Notes: generated by a model not told the origin, from the letters alone. Counted from the first letter of the stretch, positions 47,801 through 57,381 are shown. The stretch: 62,031 nt of DNA from Phenylobacterium sp. (GCF_030646615.1 NZ_JAUSLG010000092.1:1-62031); one strand, 5' to 3'. Program-made: numbers and translations.

Positions 47801-49682
47801 CGGCATGCTGCTGTCGCGGCAGATTCGCCTCCAGGCCGCCTTCGACCATCGCCACATCTTCATCGATCCAGAGCCGGATCCCGAGACGAGCTTCGTCGAA
47901 CGCGAGCGTTTGTTCGCCCTGCCGCGTTCGTCCTGGGACGACTATGACCGGGCGAAGATATCGACCGGCGGGGGGGTCTTCGCCCGCACCCAGAAGTCGA
48001 TTCCCCTGACCCCCGAGATCCGCGGTCTTCTGGGGATCGAGGCCGAGGCCCTGACGCCCACCGAGCTGATCAGCGCCATCCTGAAGGCCAAGGCCGAGCT
48101 GCTCTATATGGGCGGCATCGGCACCTACGTGAAAGCCGCCGCCGAGAGCCACGCCGATGTGGGCGACAAGACCAATGACGCCCTGCGCATCAACGCCGAG
48201 GCCCTTCGCGTCCGCGTGGTGGGCGAGGGGGCCAATCTCGGTCTGACCCAGGCCGCCCGGATCGCCTTTGCGAAGGCCGGCGGCCGGGTGAACAGCGACG
48301 CCATCGACAATTCGGCCGGGGTCGATTCCTCCGACCACGAGGTCAATATCAAGATCCTCACCGGCATGGTCGAGCGGGCGGGGGACCTGAAGCGGCCCGA
48401 CCGGGACAAGCTGCTGCGCTCGATGATCGACGACGTGGCCGACCATGTGCTGGAGCACAATTACGACCAGAACCAGGCCCTGTCCCTGCTGGAGCTGGAC
48501 GCCGTGGGCGAGCTTGAGCCCCATGCGCGCTTCATGGCTCGGCTGGAGTCCATGGGCCGACTGGACCGTGCGGTGGAGGGGCTGCCCGACGCCGTGGCCA
48601 TCGTCGAGCGGGCCGAGGCCGGCCAGGGCCTGACGCGGCCCGAACTCGCCGTGCTGATGGCCTATGGCAAGATCCAGCTGTTCCGCGAGATGGTCGAGAC
48701 CGAGGTCCCCGACGATCCCTGGTTCGAGCAGGTGCTGGAGGGCTACTTCCCCGCGCCCCTGATGCGCTACGCGCCTGAGATGCGCCGCCACCGGCTGCGC
48801 CGCGAGATTATCGCCACGGTGGTGGCCAATGACGTGGTCAATCGCTGCGGCCCCAGCTTCCCCGGCCGCCTGATGGCCGCGGCGGGCTGCGACGCGCGGG
48901 CCTTCTTCGTCGGTTATGAGGCCGCCCGCGCCGTGCTGGACCTGGCCAGTCTGTGGGAATCCGTCGAGGCCCTGGACAACCAGATCCCGGCGCGGGCCCA
49001 GCTGCTGCTGCTGCGCCAGCTGGCCCGGCAGCTCCGCGGTCTGACCTTCTGGTTCGCCCGCCGGGCCTACCGCCAGGGCGAGGGCGTCACCGCCCTGATC
49101 GACCGCTACGCCAGGCCCGCCCAGGCCCTGAAGGCCCTGGCGCCGGAGGTGCTCACCCCGGTGGAGCGCGCCGACCTGGACGCCCTGGCTGAAAAGCTGA
49201 TCACCGCCGGCGCGCCGGAGGACATGGCCAAGGCCGTCGTCGCCCTCCAGCCCCTGACCGTCGCCGCTGATCTCGCCGATCTGGCCGAGGCGTCCAGCTG
49301 GCCGGTGGAGAATGTGGCGCGTCTGCACCACAAGGTGGGCGAGGTCTTCGGCTTCGACCGCCTGCGGGCCGCCGCCGGCAGTCACTCGGCCGGCGACATC
49401 TTCGAACGGACCGCCGTCCGGCGGCTGGTGGAAGACCTGCTGGCCGAGCAGACGACCGTGGCCCGGGCGGTGATGGCCAAGGCGCGCAAGGCCAGCGCCG
49501 GCGCCGACGGCGAGGCGGCCGAGGCCGCCATCGCCAACTGGTCAGCCTCGGCGCAAGACGCCGTGGCCCAGGCCCGCCGGACCATGGCCGAGATCGAGTC
49601 CGCGCCTGGCGGCTGGACCTTCGCCAAGCTCACCATCGCCCACGGGGCCTTGCGCGAACTGGCGGTCCAGGCCGAGGGCTGA
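44814..49682 (+). CDS. gdhZ: NAD-specific glutamate dehydrogenase, large type
   Basis: A 1,622-residue enzyme of the GDH-180 class, deaminating glutamate to 2-oxoglutarate. Regulatory ACT-like segments fill the N-terminal half; the catalytic core has GPVARGGLRWSDRRDDFRTE, the substrate Lys region VIVPVGAKGGFYPK (about residue 850) and GVGDMSGDVFGNGML. In Caulobacter the orthologous GdhZ also interferes with FtsZ assembly together with KidO. The start is ATG 44814 after CAGGAGGG. It is preceded by an attenuator-like hairpin and followed by an AGAGC-type hairpin repeat. Length and motif order fit the family fully. Confidence 0.96.
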   Translation: MSASVTEEAAKVGQDLSRRLLSLLHAEEDPALEAFAAQAAEDVVPAELPQFDLDDLATNLAGFWRFADKRRGLSPILRIARATRAGAAPEPAEFDLVEIVQEDAPFLVDSVMGEIADQGFQVRAMFHPVVEVRRDDKGLRHPKGELRRESMIQVVVDRIGPDREDQLLAGLRTALADARAAVADFPAMLDLMSRTVAELEALSPDTPRRDEELAFLRWLHTEHFVFLGARIYEYPRVEGGDYAPEEPLFQPQDGLGVLRDPEQRVLRRTNEPAVLTAQLARRLEEDAAVTVAKANMRSRVHRRGYMDYVGVRRYGPDGRPSGEVRFVGLFTAEAYDQPVSAVPLVRAKAAGALARAAKAPGSHNEKRLKNIVENYPRDELFQMTEDELLSNALGILHLFDRPRVRLFERRDPFDRFASVLMFVPRDRYDSDLRRRAGQFLAEAYGGRVSAYYPSFSESPLARVHFIIGFTPGRAREPDLGMVEAQIADATRTWGDRFEAAVRDLDRPAAATADLLARYAGAFSPGYRDRYDAAEALADIAVIDDLKSGEAIRVRAFRRKGDTARHFRFKLYRPLEPAPLAEVLPILESMGLKAMVEQGYAVRPGKADPVWVHEFELDDPRGEHLVFEEVKGCFEAAFVAVWTGQTENDGFNRLVLELSIGWREAALVRALARYRQQSGLDPSQRLQEEALSRHPGVTRLILDLFRTRFDPAVKADLAGRKAQGEAVMAEITEALQAVQSLDDDRVLRRVALLVQAILRTSYYQTDEAGQPAPFISFKVASESLADLPAPKPYREIYVWSTTVEGVHLRFGPVARGGLRWSDRRDDFRTEVLGLAKAQQVKNAVIVPVGAKGGFYPKALPAGGAPDVVRAAAVEAYKTFLRGLLDITDTLTPEGKVIPPQGVIAYDGEDPYLVVAADKGTATFSDIANELAESYGFWLGDAFASGGSAGYDHKEMGITARGAWEAVKRHFRELGKDIQAEPFTVVGVGDMSGDVFGNGMLLSRQIRLQAAFDHRHIFIDPEPDPETSFVERERLFALPRSSWDDYDRAKISTGGGVFARTQKSIPLTPEIRGLLGIEAEALTPTELISAILKAKAELLYMGGIGTYVKAAAESHADVGDKTNDALRINAEALRVRVVGEGANLGLTQAARIAFAKAGGRVNSDAIDNSAGVDSSDHEVNIKILTGMVERAGDLKRPDRDKLLRSMIDDVADHVLEHNYDQNQALSLLELDAVGELEPHARFMARLESMGRLDRAVEGLPDAVAIVERAEAGQGLTRPELAVLMAYGKIQLFREMVETEVPDDPWFEQVLEGYFPAPLMRYAPEMRRHRLRREIIATVVANDVVNRCGPSFPGRLMAAAGCDARAFFVGYEAARAVLDLASLWESVEALDNQIPARAQLLLLRQLARQLRGLTFWFARRAYRQGEGVTALIDRYARPAQALKALAPEVLTPVERADLDALAEKLITAGAPEDMAKAVVALQPLTVAADLADLAEASSWPVENVARLHHKVGEVFGFDRLRAAAGSHSAGDIFERTAVRRLVEDLLAEQTTVARAVMAKARKASAGADGEAAEAAIANWSASAQDAVAQARRTMAEIESAPGGWTFAKLTIAHGALRELAVQAEG

Positions 49683-49688
49683 GCGGCT

Positions 49689-49737
49689 AGAGCGCGTTCC
49701 GATAAGTGGGAGCCGGTTATCGGACGAAACGCGCTCT
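49689..49737. repeat. AGAGC-type intergenic hairpin repeat, copy 2
   Basis: Outer arms AGAGCGCGTT/AACGCGCTCT are a perfect 10-bp inverted repeat; inner arms CCGATAA (49699-49705)/TTATCGG (49717-49723) form a second stem. It lies between the convergent 3' ends of gdhZ and purH and is well placed as a bidirectional terminator. Confidence 0.75.
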
Positions 49738-49751
49738 CGACTTAGAGTGGC

Positions 49752-51365
49752 CTAGTGGCGGAAGACCCGCACCCCGGTGAAGGCCATGGTCAGCCCGGCC
49801 GCATCGGCGGCGGCGATGACCTCCTCGTCGCGGATCGAGCCGCCGGGCTGGATCACCGCCGTGGCGCCGGCCTCCGCCGCCTGGATCAGGCCGTCGGCGA
49901 AGGGGAAGAAGGCGTCCGAGGCGCAGGCCGAACCCTTGGCGAGCGACTCGGGCAGGCCGGCGGCCTCCGCGGCTTCGGCCGCGCGAATGGCGGCGATACG
50001 GGCCGAATCCTTGCGGTTCATCTGGCCCGCGCCGATGCCGGCGGTCTGGCCGCCCTTGGCATAGACGATGGCGTTGGACTTCACATGCTTGGCCACGGTG
50101 AAGGCGAACAGCATGTCGCGCAGCTCGGCCTCGGTCGGCTGGCGCTGGGTGACGATCTTCAGGTCGGCGGCGGTGATGTGGGCGGTGTCGCGGCCCTGGA
50201 CCAGGAAGCCGCCGGCCACCTGACGCCAGGTGACGCCGGCCGCCCTGGGGTCGGGCAGGCCGCCGGTGAGCAGCAGGCGCAGGTCCTTCTTCTTCTTGAA
50301 GACCGCGATGGCCTCCTCGTCGGCCTCGGGCGCCACCACCACTTCGGTGAAGACCTTGACGATCTCCCGGGCCGCAGCTGCATCTAGCCGGCGGTTGACC
50401 GCCACGATGCCGCCGAAGGCCGAGACCGGATCGCACTGCAGCGCGCGCTGATACGCCTCGGTCAGGTCTGAGCCCAGGGCCACGCCGCAGGGGTTGGCGT
50501 GCTTGATGATGGTCACCGCGGCGCTGGCGGCGGGGTCGAACTCGGCGACCAGCTCGATGGCCGCGTCGGTGTCGGCGATGTTGTTGTAGGACAGCGCCTT
50601 GCCCTGCAGCTGGGTGGCGGTGGCGACGCCGGGGCGGTTCGAGCCGTCGGAATAGAAGGCCGCAGCCTGATGCGGATTCTCCCCATAGCGCATGGTCTGG
50701 ACCAGCTCGCCGGCGAAGGCCCGGCGGCGCGGCGCCTCTTCGGCCAGCTCCTTGGCGAACCACTGGGAAATAGCCGCGTCATAGGCTGCGGTGCGGGCAT
50801 AGGCCCGGGCGGCCAGGGTCTTGCGCAGGGACAGCGAGGTGGCGCCGCTGGTCTTGAGGGCCGCGATCACCTCGTCCAGGTCGGCGCGCTCAGTGCAGAC
50901 GGCCACATAGCCGTGGTTCTTGGCGCCCGAGCGGATCATGGCCGGCCCGCCGATGTCGATATTCTCGACGCAGGCGGCGAAGTCGCCGCCGCCGGCCACC
51001 GTCTGTTCGAACGGATAGAGGGTCACATAGACGATATCGATGGGGCCGATGCCGTGCGCGGCCATGGCCTGGGCGTGGTCGGCGGCGTCCCGCACCCCCA
51101 GCAGGCCCCCATGCACCACCGGGTGCAGGGTCTTGACCCGGCCGTCCATCATCTCGGGGAAGCCGGTGAGGTCGGCGACGTCCTTCACGGCCAGGCCGGC
51201 CGCAGCGATGGCGGCCTTGGTGCCGCCGGTGGAGACCAGCTCCACCCCCATGTCGGACAGGGCCTTGGCGGCCTCGACCAGGCCGGTCTTGTCGGAGACC
51301 GACAACAGGGCGCGGACGGGTTTGACGGCGTCGGGGGCGGGGGGGAAATTCGGGGCTGCGGGCAC
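49752..51365 (-). CDS. purH: Bifunctional AICAR transformylase / IMP cyclohydrolase
   Basis: A 537-residue enzyme for the last two steps of IMP synthesis. The N-terminal cyclohydrolase (MGS-like) domain has [20 protein letters not shown] and [15 protein letters not shown]; the C-terminal transformylase domain has [29 protein letters not shown] and [18 protein letters not shown] 51365 is preferred because AGGAG lies about 7 bases upstream; an in-frame TTG at 51392 is the alternative. It is followed (downstream on its strand) by the AGAGC-type repeat. Confidence 0.96.
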   Translation of the reverse strand: MPAAPNFPPAPDAVKPVRALLSVSDKTGLVEAAKALSDMGVELVSTGGTKAAIAAAGLAVKDVADLTGFPEMMDGRVKTLHPVVHGGLLGVRDAADHAQAMAAHGIGPIDIVYVTLYPFEQTVAGGGDFAACVENIDIGGPAMIRSGAKNHGYVAVCTERADLDEVIAALKTSGATSLSLRKTLAARAYARTAAYDAAISQWFAKELAEEAPRRRAFAGELVQTMRYGENPHQAAAFYSDGSNRPGVATATQLQGKALSYNNIADTDAAIELVAEFDPAASAAVTIIKHANPCGVALGSDLTEAYQRALQCDPVSAFGGIVAVNRRLDAAAAREIVKVFTEVVVAPEADEEAIAVFKKKKDLRLLLTGGLPDPRAAGVTWRQVAGGFLVQGRDTAHITAADLKIVTQRQPTEAELRDMLFAFTVAKHVKSNAIVYAKGGQTAGIGAGQMNRKDSARIAAIRAAEAAEAAGLPESLAKGSACASDAFFPFADGLIQAAEAGATAVIQPGGSIRDEEVIAAADAAGLTMAFTGVRVFRH

Positions 51366-51535
51366 GGCGGTCTCCTGGCGGGAAGGTGACAAGGCGTGCC
51401 CAGGCGAGCGGCGTATGAGGTCCTGGCTCCCCGGTGGTCAACCACCTCGATCTCGCCAGTCACACAGGACGGGGGTGTCCTAACGCCGGCCGGTCGAGGG
51501 AGTCAATGCAGCCCCCGCCCGGCCTCGGCCCGGCC

Positions 51536-53290
51536 TCAGCGCGGCGGCGGCCAGGGCTCGGCCGCGGTGAGCTTCCAGCGCAGGCGGGCGCCCACCTCCT
51601 GCCGCACCTGACCCCGCAGCACCACCTGGCTGGTGCGCCGCGCCTGGCCGTCCTGGAAGAAGACCGAGGACTCGATGGAGACCTCCATGGCGTCGTTGCG
51701 CAGCCACCAGCCGGTGTCTTCGCCCTCGCTCTTGATCAGCACGCTCTTGCCGTCCCGGGCCAGGGAGGCCCGCGCGTCGGGATGGATGTGGAAGCGGACC
51801 ACGAAGGGGATGAAGCGCCGGGGATCTTCGCCGGCGGCGGCGTCGGTGACGGGGGTGAAGCGGTCCTCGCCCCGCAGCTCGTCGGCGGCGAGATCCAGAT
51901 AGAGCCGGCGCTCATGCCGCAGGCCAAACCGGCGGACCCAGCCGTCATGGGACATTTCCAGCCACAGGGCGCCGTCGGCCTGTTGCCGTCTGGCGCTCAC
52001 CGCCGCATCGGCGCCGATCAGCCGGGGGCCCAGGGCCCGGGCGCTCAGGCCGCGCACCGGCGCGCCGCAGGACAGATCGCCAAGCGAGGCGGTGGAGGCC
52101 GCGTCCCCCAGGCGCAGGGCCTCGGGTCCGACGGCGTCAGGGGACCAGCCGCAATTGGTGATCGCCCGGCGGCCGCTGATCAGGATTTCGAGGGCCAGCG
52201 GCTGGGCGCAGGCCGTGACGCTCCAGGCGCCCTCGGCCGGCGGGGCGGTGTCGGCCACCACCTGCAGGCTGCGGCTTTCGATGCGGTGATAGCCGTTGCG
52301 CGTCGCCGGCAGGGTGCGGGCGCCGTCGCTCTCGCTGGCCCGGGCGGCGGCCACCAGGTTCGGCCGCTGGGCCTCGCCCCCCTGGAAGACCGGCAGGGCG
52401 CCATCGGCCAGGGTGAAGAAGCGGACGGCGCCGATCAGCCGGTCGATGGCCCGCATCATCTCGTCGGGCGGCGCCAGGCCGCGCTGGACCAGGGCGGCGT
52501 CCAGGGTCTGCAGGTCGAGCAGCAGGCTGAGCGCCGCCTGGGGGGAGCGCGAGGCGTGGCCTCCGTCGGCCAGGACGGTGAGGGGCAGGGCCTTGGTCAG
52601 GCGCTCCAGGGCCTGGGTGGTCAGCCGATCGCCGGCCTCGCCGGTCAGGACGGCGCCGGCCAGGGCCGCGGCGCAGGCGCGCTCGGCGGCCTTCACCGGC
52701 CCGTCGATGGTGGAGAGCAGGTGGCGGCCCTGGCGGGCGAGGTCGAGGCTGATCAGGGCCGTCTCGGCGTCCGAGGCGCCGGCGCACAGGGTGGGGGCAG
52801 CGCAGGCCAGGTTGAACACCCGCCGCTCCAGCACCTCGGGATCCCAGGAAAAGGCGTTCCAGCGCCCGAAGATGCGCCGCCACAGCAGGGCCAGACGCAG
52901 GCCCTCGGCCGCCCCGCCCTCGCCCACCGCCAGCAGGTCGCGCAGCCAGTCGAACCGGTGCAGGGCGATGGCGAACCGGCGGCTGGGATTGGGGCGGTCC
53001 CAGGGATCGCCCTTGGGACCGGCGTGCAGGGTGGCGCCGGCGAAGGTGAAGTCCCCCAGCAGGATACGGCGGCCATTCTCCGCCCGGCCCGGCCTGGGAT
53101 CGGCGGGCGCCGCGGTCAGGCCTTCGGGCCTGGGCCTCGCCAGCAGCCAGCGATGGGGCGGCGAGCCGCCCCATTCCCGGCGCAGCTGTCGGCGCAGCCC
53201 GACCATCAGGGCCAGGGCGGCCACCTGACCCGGCAGGCGCCTGGACGCCGGCGCCGGTGGGGGCTGTCCGGCCACGGGCGCCCCGCTCAC
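51536..53290 (-). CDS. Heparinase II/III family protein
   Basis: A 584-residue protein with a helical N-terminal toroid region ([40 protein letters not shown]) and a C-terminal heparinase II/III-like beta region ([40 protein letters not shown]). Alphaproteobacterial members between rsmB/rpe and purH are conserved, but the polysaccharide substrate is unknown. No clear signal peptide, only a short hydrophobic stretch near residues 22-32. GTG 53290 overlaps the rpe stop by 4 bases, so the genes are coupled. Confidence 0.88.
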   Translation of the reverse strand: MSGAPVAGQPPPAPASRRLPGQVAALALMVGLRRQLRREWGGSPPHRWLLARPRPEGLTAAPADPRPGRAENGRRILLGDFTFAGATLHAGPKGDPWDRPNPSRRFAIALHRFDWLRDLLAVGEGGAAEGLRLALLWRRIFGRWNAFSWDPEVLERRVFNLACAAPTLCAGASDAETALISLDLARQGRHLLSTIDGPVKAAERACAAALAGAVLTGEAGDRLTTQALERLTKALPLTVLADGGHASRSPQAALSLLLDLQTLDAALVQRGLAPPDEMMRAIDRLIGAVRFFTLADGALPVFQGGEAQRPNLVAAARASESDGARTLPATRNGYHRIESRSLQVVADTAPPAEGAWSVTACAQPLALEILISGRRAITNCGWSPDAVGPEALRLGDAASTASLGDLSCGAPVRGLSARALGPRLIGADAAVSARRQQADGALWLEMSHDGWVRRFGLRHERRLYLDLAADELRGEDRFTPVTDAAAGEDPRRFIPFVVRFHIHPDARASLARDGKSVLIKSEGEDTGWWLRNDAMEVSIESSVFFQDGQARRTSQVVLRGQVRQEVGARLRWKLTAAEPWPPPR

Positions 53291-53949
53291 CCGCCCCGGA
53301 GGGCGGTGATGTTGTCGGCGTAGACGTCAGGTCCGCCCCTGAAGACCGCCGTGCCGGCCACCAGTGCGGTGGCGCCGGCGTCGCGGCAGAGCCGGGCGGT
53401 GTCGCGGGTTACGCCGCCGTCCACCTCCAGGATGATGTCGCGGCCCGTGGTCTCGATCATCCGCGCCAGCCGCTCGATCTTCTTGAGCTGCGAGGTCATG
53501 AAGCTCTGGCCGCCAAAGCCGGGGTTCACCGACATGACCAGCATCAGGTCCACCTGGTCGAGGACCGATTCGACCGCCTCGGGCGGGGTCGAGGGATTGA
53601 AGACGACCCCGGCCTTGGCGCCCAGTTCGCCGATGCGCTGCAGGGTGCGCGACAGGTGCGGGCCAGCCTCGGGGTGGACGCTGATGATGTCGGCGCCGGC
53701 CTTGCGGAAGGCCTCCAGGAACGGATCGGCCGGGGCGATCATCAGGTGGACGTCGAAGGGGATGTCGGTGTGCGGCCGCAGGGCCGCGATGACGTCGGGG
53801 CCGATGGTCAGATTGGGCACGAAGTGGCCGTCCATGACATCCAGGTGCAGCCAGTCGGCGCCGGCGGCGGCCACGGCGCGGGCCTCCTCGCCCAGGCGGG
53901 CGAAGTCGGCGGCCAGCAGGGACGGGGCGATGATGGTCTTGCGGCTCAT
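53287..53949 (-). CDS. rpe: Ribulose-phosphate 3-epimerase
   Basis: A 220-residue TIM-barrel metal-dependent epimerase of the pentose phosphate pathway interconverting ribulose-5-P and xylulose-5-P. Motifs [60 protein letters not shown] and [12 protein letters not shown] carry the catalytic Asp and metal-binding His residues. It lies 65 bases from rsmB and overlaps the heparinase-like gene. Confidence 0.97.
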   Translation of the reverse strand: MSRKTIIAPSLLAADFARLGEEARAVAAAGADWLHLDVMDGHFVPNLTIGPDVIAALRPHTDIPFDVHLMIAPADPFLEAFRKAGADIISVHPEAGPHLSRTLQRIGELGAKAGVVFNPSTPPEAVESVLDQVDLMLVMSVNPGFGGQSFMTSQLKKIERLARMIETTGRDIILEVDGGVTRDTARLCRDAGATALVAGTAVFRGGPDVYADNITALRGG

Positions 53950-54014
53950 CGTCTGGACTTAACCCAAGCCGCCCGCGGGCCACAAGGACCCCGGGGCCGG
54001 CTGGCCCTGAAGGC

Positions 54015-55298
54015 TCAGCCCTGGCGCAGGAAGCGGGCGATATAGAAGCCGTCCGTACCGCCTGGGCTGTGGAAGGGCAGGATGCGCAGGGTCCCGTCCG
54101 GGCGCAGGCTATCGACCGGCGCGCCGCCTTCGCCAGGGGCCATGGGCTCCAGGACGAACTCGGGGTGACGGGCCAGGAAGCCTGCGGTCTGGCCCTCGCC
54201 CTCCTCGGGCTCCAGGCTGCAGACGCAATAGATCAGCCGGCCGTGGGCGGCGACCCGCGGGGCGGTGGCGTCCAGCAGGCGGGCCTGGGTCTCGGCCAGG
54301 CTGGCGATGTCCGCCGGCCGCGCCGCCCAAAGGACATCGGGGTGGCGGCGGAAGGTGCCGGTGGCCGAGCAGGGGGCGTCCAGCAGGACGGCGTCGAACA
54401 GGTCGGGCGCCTTCCACTCCGTGGCGTTGGCCGTCACGGTGGCGGCCTTCAGCCCCATCCGCTCCAGATTGGCCGCCAGGCGCTTGAGCCGTCCGGCGGA
54501 GCGGTCGAGCGCGGTGACGGAGGCGCCGGTGGCCGCCAGCTGCAGGGTCTTGCCCCCCGGGGCGGCGCAGAGATCGAGCACCTGCTGGTCAGGCCCGGCC
54601 TCCAGCAGGCGGGCGGGGATGGCGGCCGAGGCGTCCTGCACCCACCAGGCGCCGGCCTCGAAGCCCGGCCAGGCGGCCAGGTCGCCGCGGCGGGCGGTGC
54701 GCAGGCTGCCGCCGGGCAGGATCTCGGCCTCCAGTTCGGCGGCCAGGTCCTGCGCCGTCGCCGGATCGCGGATCGAAAGGTCGGTGGCCGGCTCGTCGGC
54801 GATCACCGCGGCGATCTTCAGCGCGGCCTCGGGGCCGTAGGCCGCGCTCCAGCGGGCCATCAGCCAGGGCGGCGGCAGGGCCTCGGGATCATCCAGGGCC
54901 GGCGGTTCGCGCAGCAGCCCCCGCAGCACGGCGTTGACCAGGCCCTTGAAGGGCGCAGTGTCCCGCCGCGAGGCGGCCAGATCGACGCTGGTGGCTACCG
55001 CGGCAAAGGGCGGGGTCTCCAGCAGGAAGGCCTGGGTCACGCCGATCCGCAGGATCTGGCGCACCCCATCCGGCGGCGACTTGGCCAGCTTGGCGTCCAG
55101 GGCCCGGTCGATGGGGCCGAGCCGGCGCAGGGTGGCCATGGCCAGGGCGCGGGCGAAGGCCCGGTCCCGGGGCGACAACGCGCTGAAGGCCGGCGTGGAG
55201 ATCGCCTCCTCCAGGCCGGTGCGGCGCGCCAGGGCGGCGGTCAGGATGTCGAGGGCGGCGCCCCGGGCGGGGAGGCCAAGATCATTGTCTTCGTTCAC
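54015..55298 (-). CDS. rsmB: RsmB/NOP-family rRNA (cytosine-5) methyltransferase
   Basis: About 427 residues. An N-terminal NusB-like domain (ALDILTAALARRTGLEEAIS, SPRDRAFARALAMATLRRLG) precedes a SAM-dependent MTase domain with VLDLCAAPGGKTLQLAATG, DAVLLDAPCSATGTFRRHPD (catalytic PCS motif Cys) and LIYCVCSLEPEEGE (second Cys). This is the RsmB arrangement, methylating 16S C967. The start is uncertain: GTG 55298 is used, TTG 55334 is possible. Divergent from the SDHAF4-like gene. Confidence 0.93.
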   Translation of the reverse strand: MNEDNDLGLPARGAALDILTAALARRTGLEEAISTPAFSALSPRDRAFARALAMATLRRLGPIDRALDAKLAKSPPDGVRQILRIGVTQAFLLETPPFAAVATSVDLAASRRDTAPFKGLVNAVLRGLLREPPALDDPEALPPPWLMARWSAAYGPEAALKIAAVIADEPATDLSIRDPATAQDLAAELEAEILPGGSLRTARRGDLAAWPGFEAGAWWVQDASAAIPARLLEAGPDQQVLDLCAAPGGKTLQLAATGASVTALDRSAGRLKRLAANLERMGLKAATVTANATEWKAPDLFDAVLLDAPCSATGTFRRHPDVLWAARPADIASLAETQARLLDATAPRVAAHGRLIYCVCSLEPEEGEGQTAGFLARHPEFVLEPMAPGEGGAPVDSLRPDGTLRILPFHSPGGTDGFYIARFLRQG

Positions 55299-55414
55299 CG
55301 GCTGCGACGTGCCCGCTCCGCAGGCCGCAGGCAAGGAAAGATCGCGCCCGCGGCGATTTGAGCGCGCCGTCCCGACGACTGGCGCTGGGGCGCTTGGCGT
55401 CCTAAATCAGGGCC

Positions 55415-55615
55415 ATGACCGACGCTCTCCCGCCCCATGCGGCCCCCGACAAGCCCTTGAGCCCTGCGGCCCGCCGCGCCCTGGAAGAGGCCGAGGCCCG
55501 CCGTCAGGCCGAGGCCGAGCAGGCCGCCCTGGCCGCCGAGCAGGGTGGCCCCAAGGGGCTGGAGCCCACCCGGTTCGGGGACTGGGAGCGCAAGGGCATC
55601 GCCGTCGACTTCTAG
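55415..55615 (+). CDS. DUF1674 / SDHAF4-like small protein
   Basis: A 66-residue protein ending GLEPTRFGDWERKGIAVDF, the signature of DUF1674, homologous to mitochondrial SDHAF4, a factor assisting assembly of flavinated succinate dehydrogenase subunit A. The N-terminal half is an Ala/Glu-rich helix. It stands alone, divergent from rsmB; no sdh genes are in view. Role in SDH assembly here is inferred from the family. Confidence 0.9.
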   Translation: MTDALPPHAAPDKPLSPAARRALEEAEARRQAEAEQAALAAEQGGPKGLEPTRFGDWERKGIAVDF

Positions 55616-55721
55616 CTCCGGCCATCGCGCCGTCCACGGCCGAGCTCGCGCAGGGCTTGCAAGGACTCGTGCCGACCCGCCTGGCGCGTTAGCGTTCCGT
55701 TAAGTTTTGTATCCGGAGCGT

Positions 55722-56465
55722 ATGATGTCCTGGTCTTTCCGCCTGTTTGCGGGGTTCGCCCTCACCTTGGCGGTGGGCGGCGCGGCCGCCGCCTGCCCCT
55801 CCCAAAATCCCTGCGCCGTCCCCTATGCGGGCGGCTATGTCGGCGGCGGCTATTATGGGGCCTATGGCGCCGACCAGAGCTACCAGGCCTATCAGCGCAG
55901 TTCCGGCTACAGCGAAAGCTACGGCTATGAGCAGGCCTATGTGAGCGACGCCTACGGCACGCGGGGCTACGCCCAGGAATACGGCCCCTACCGCCAGGAA
56001 TATGGCTATCCGCAAGGCCCGTCCCATGGCTACCCGCCGCCGCAGTACGGACCGCCGCAACATGGCCCGGCGCCCTATCCGACGCCGGACTACGGCCCGC
56101 CCAACGCCTATTATCCGCCCAGCCAATACTATCCGCCGGCCCAGGCGCCCGGCTACGGCCCGTGCTGCGCCCCTTGCGCCTCGGCCTGCGGTTCGCCCCA
56201 CGGCCATGTCCTGCCCATGAGCTTCTTCGCGGACGCAGGCGGCGTCGGCCCGATCCCCTCCGGCGGCTATGGCGGGGGCGGCTATATGATCATCAACGGC
56301 GGCGGCTCGAGCCACAGCTCATCCTACGCCTCCTCCTCGGCGTCCGCCCGGGCCTCAGCCAACGTCTCGGTGCGCGGCGGCTACGCCTATGGCCACGGCG
56401 GCTATGGCGGCCATAAGGGCGGCCATGGCGGCAAGGGCGGTCACGGCGGCGGCAAGGGCCACTAG
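55722..56465 (+). CDS. Secreted Gly/Tyr/Gln/His-rich low-complexity protein
   Basis: About 247 residues. A signal peptide (MMSWSFRLFAGFALTLAVGG...AAA/CPS) is followed by Tyr-rich repeats (YQAYQRSSGYSESYGYEQAY), a Pro/Tyr region (PPQYGPPQHGPAPYPTPDYG), a Cys cluster (GPCCAPCASACGSPHGH) and a Gly/His/Lys C-terminus (HGGYGGHKGGHGGKGGHGGG). The tail could bind metal ions, and the Tyr/Gln part suggests a disordered or self-assembling envelope protein. Parts recall the partial protein at 1-546. ATG 55722 or 55725, after CCGGAGC. No conserved domain is recognised. Confidence 0.75.
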   Translation: MMSWSFRLFAGFALTLAVGGAAAACPSQNPCAVPYAGGYVGGGYYGAYGADQSYQAYQRSSGYSESYGYEQAYVSDAYGTRGYAQEYGPYRQEYGYPQGPSHGYPPPQYGPPQHGPAPYPTPDYGPPNAYYPPSQYYPPAQAPGYGPCCAPCASACGSPHGHVLPMSFFADAGGVGPIPSGGYGGGGYMIINGGGSSHSSSYASSSASARASANVSVRGGYAYGHGGYGGHKGGHGGKGGHGGGKGH

Positions 56466-56477
56466 GCGGTTGCTCGC

Positions 56478-57197
56478 CTAGATCCCGGCCATCTCCGCAA
56501 CGATCCGCAGGGCCGCAGCCTGGGGGTCGTTGGCGCCGGTGATCGGGCGACCACAGACGATGTGCGAGGCCCCGGCGCCTAAGGCCTGGGCCGGCGTCGC
56601 GGCGCGGGCCTGATCGTTCTTGGCTGACCAGTCGGGGCGCACGCCAGGCGTCACCACCAGGAAGTCCGGGCCGCCAATGGCGCGGGCCAGCTGCGCCTCA
56701 TGCGGGCTGGCGATCACCCCGTCGCAGCCGGCGGCCACCGCATGATGAATGCGGCGCTCCACCAGCGCGCGCGCGCCTTCCGTAAAGCCCATCTCCAGAA
56801 GATCCTCGTCCGACAGGCTGGTCAGGACGGTGACGGCCAGCACCTTCAGTCCCGACCGCCCCCGGCCGCGCACGGCGGCGGCCATGACCTGGGGCTCCCC
56901 ATGCACGGTGAGGAAGTCGCAGCCGGAGTCGGCCAGCACGGCGGCGGAGCGCTGCACCGTCGTGCCGATGTCGTGCAGCTTCCAGTCCAGGAAGACCTGC
57001 TTGCCCTGCGTCTTGAGGTCGCGGGCCAGGGTCATGCCGCCCGACGCGAACAGCTCCAGCCCGACCTTATAGAAGCTGACGGCCTCGCCGAGCGCCTCGA
57101 CCATCGCCCGGGCCTGGTCGACGTCGGGCAGGTCCAGGGGCACGATCAGGCGCGGATCGGCGGCGGGGGCGGTCTCCAGGCGGGCGGCGGCGGTCAT
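56478..57197 (-). CDS. pyrF: Orotidine 5'-phosphate decarboxylase
   Basis: A 239-residue TIM-barrel enzyme making UMP. The catalytic DxKxxDI motif reads FLDWKLHDIGTTV (about residues 69-81); others are RLIVPLDLPDVDQARAMVEA and VVTPGVRPDW, with IVCGRPITGANDP for phosphate binding. The N-terminus has about 15 extra residues relative to the shortest members. It is convergent with the Gly/Tyr-rich gene (12 bases apart). Confidence 0.97.
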   Translation of the reverse strand: MTAAARLETAPAADPRLIVPLDLPDVDQARAMVEALGEAVSFYKVGLELFASGGMTLARDLKTQGKQVFLDWKLHDIGTTVQRSAAVLADSGCDFLTVHGEPQVMAAAVRGRGRSGLKVLAVTVLTSLSDEDLLEMGFTEGARALVERRIHHAVAAGCDGVIASPHEAQLARAIGGPDFLVVTPGVRPDWSAKNDQARAATPAQALGAGASHIVCGRPITGANDPQAAALRIVAEMAGI

Positions 57198-57270
57198 GGC
57201 GCAGGCTCCGGGCAGGTTTGCGCCGGTCCCGCCCCATAAGGGAGATCGGCGCCGCTTCGATTTTGGGCTA

Positions 57271-57317
57271 GAGCATTTTCAGCTGAAGTGGACACCAGTT
57301 CAGCGAAGAAAATGCTC
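57271..57317. repeat. AGAGC-type intergenic hairpin repeat, copy 3
   Basis: GAGCATTTTC (57271-57280) and GAAAATGCTC (57308-57317) form a perfect 10-bp inverted repeat; inside, GCTGAA (57282-57287) pairs with TTCAGC (57299-57304). Same layout as 32350-32397 and 49689-49737. Confidence 0.75.
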
Positions 57318-57334
57318 ATACTTCAAGGAGTGTT

Positions 57335-57369
57335 GAGCAAGATCCGATCCGGTCAATCGGATCTTGCTC
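57335..57369 (+). repeat. Perfect 14-bp hairpin in the leader of the MarC-like gene
   Basis: GAGCAAGATCCGAT pairs with ATCGGATCTTGCTC around CCGGTCA. It ends 12 bases before ATG 57382, immediately before GGGGAGCGAGG, the ribosome binding region. It may be another dispersed repeat or a structure affecting translation. Confidence 0.7.
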
Positions 57370-57381
57370 GGGGAGCGAGGC

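Noticed and set aside
44688..49385. A 1,565-codon open frame on the minus strand opposite gdhZ
   Set aside because: It is the antisense frame of a certain gene in GC-rich DNA; the translation is Gly/His/Gln-rich without any family motif.
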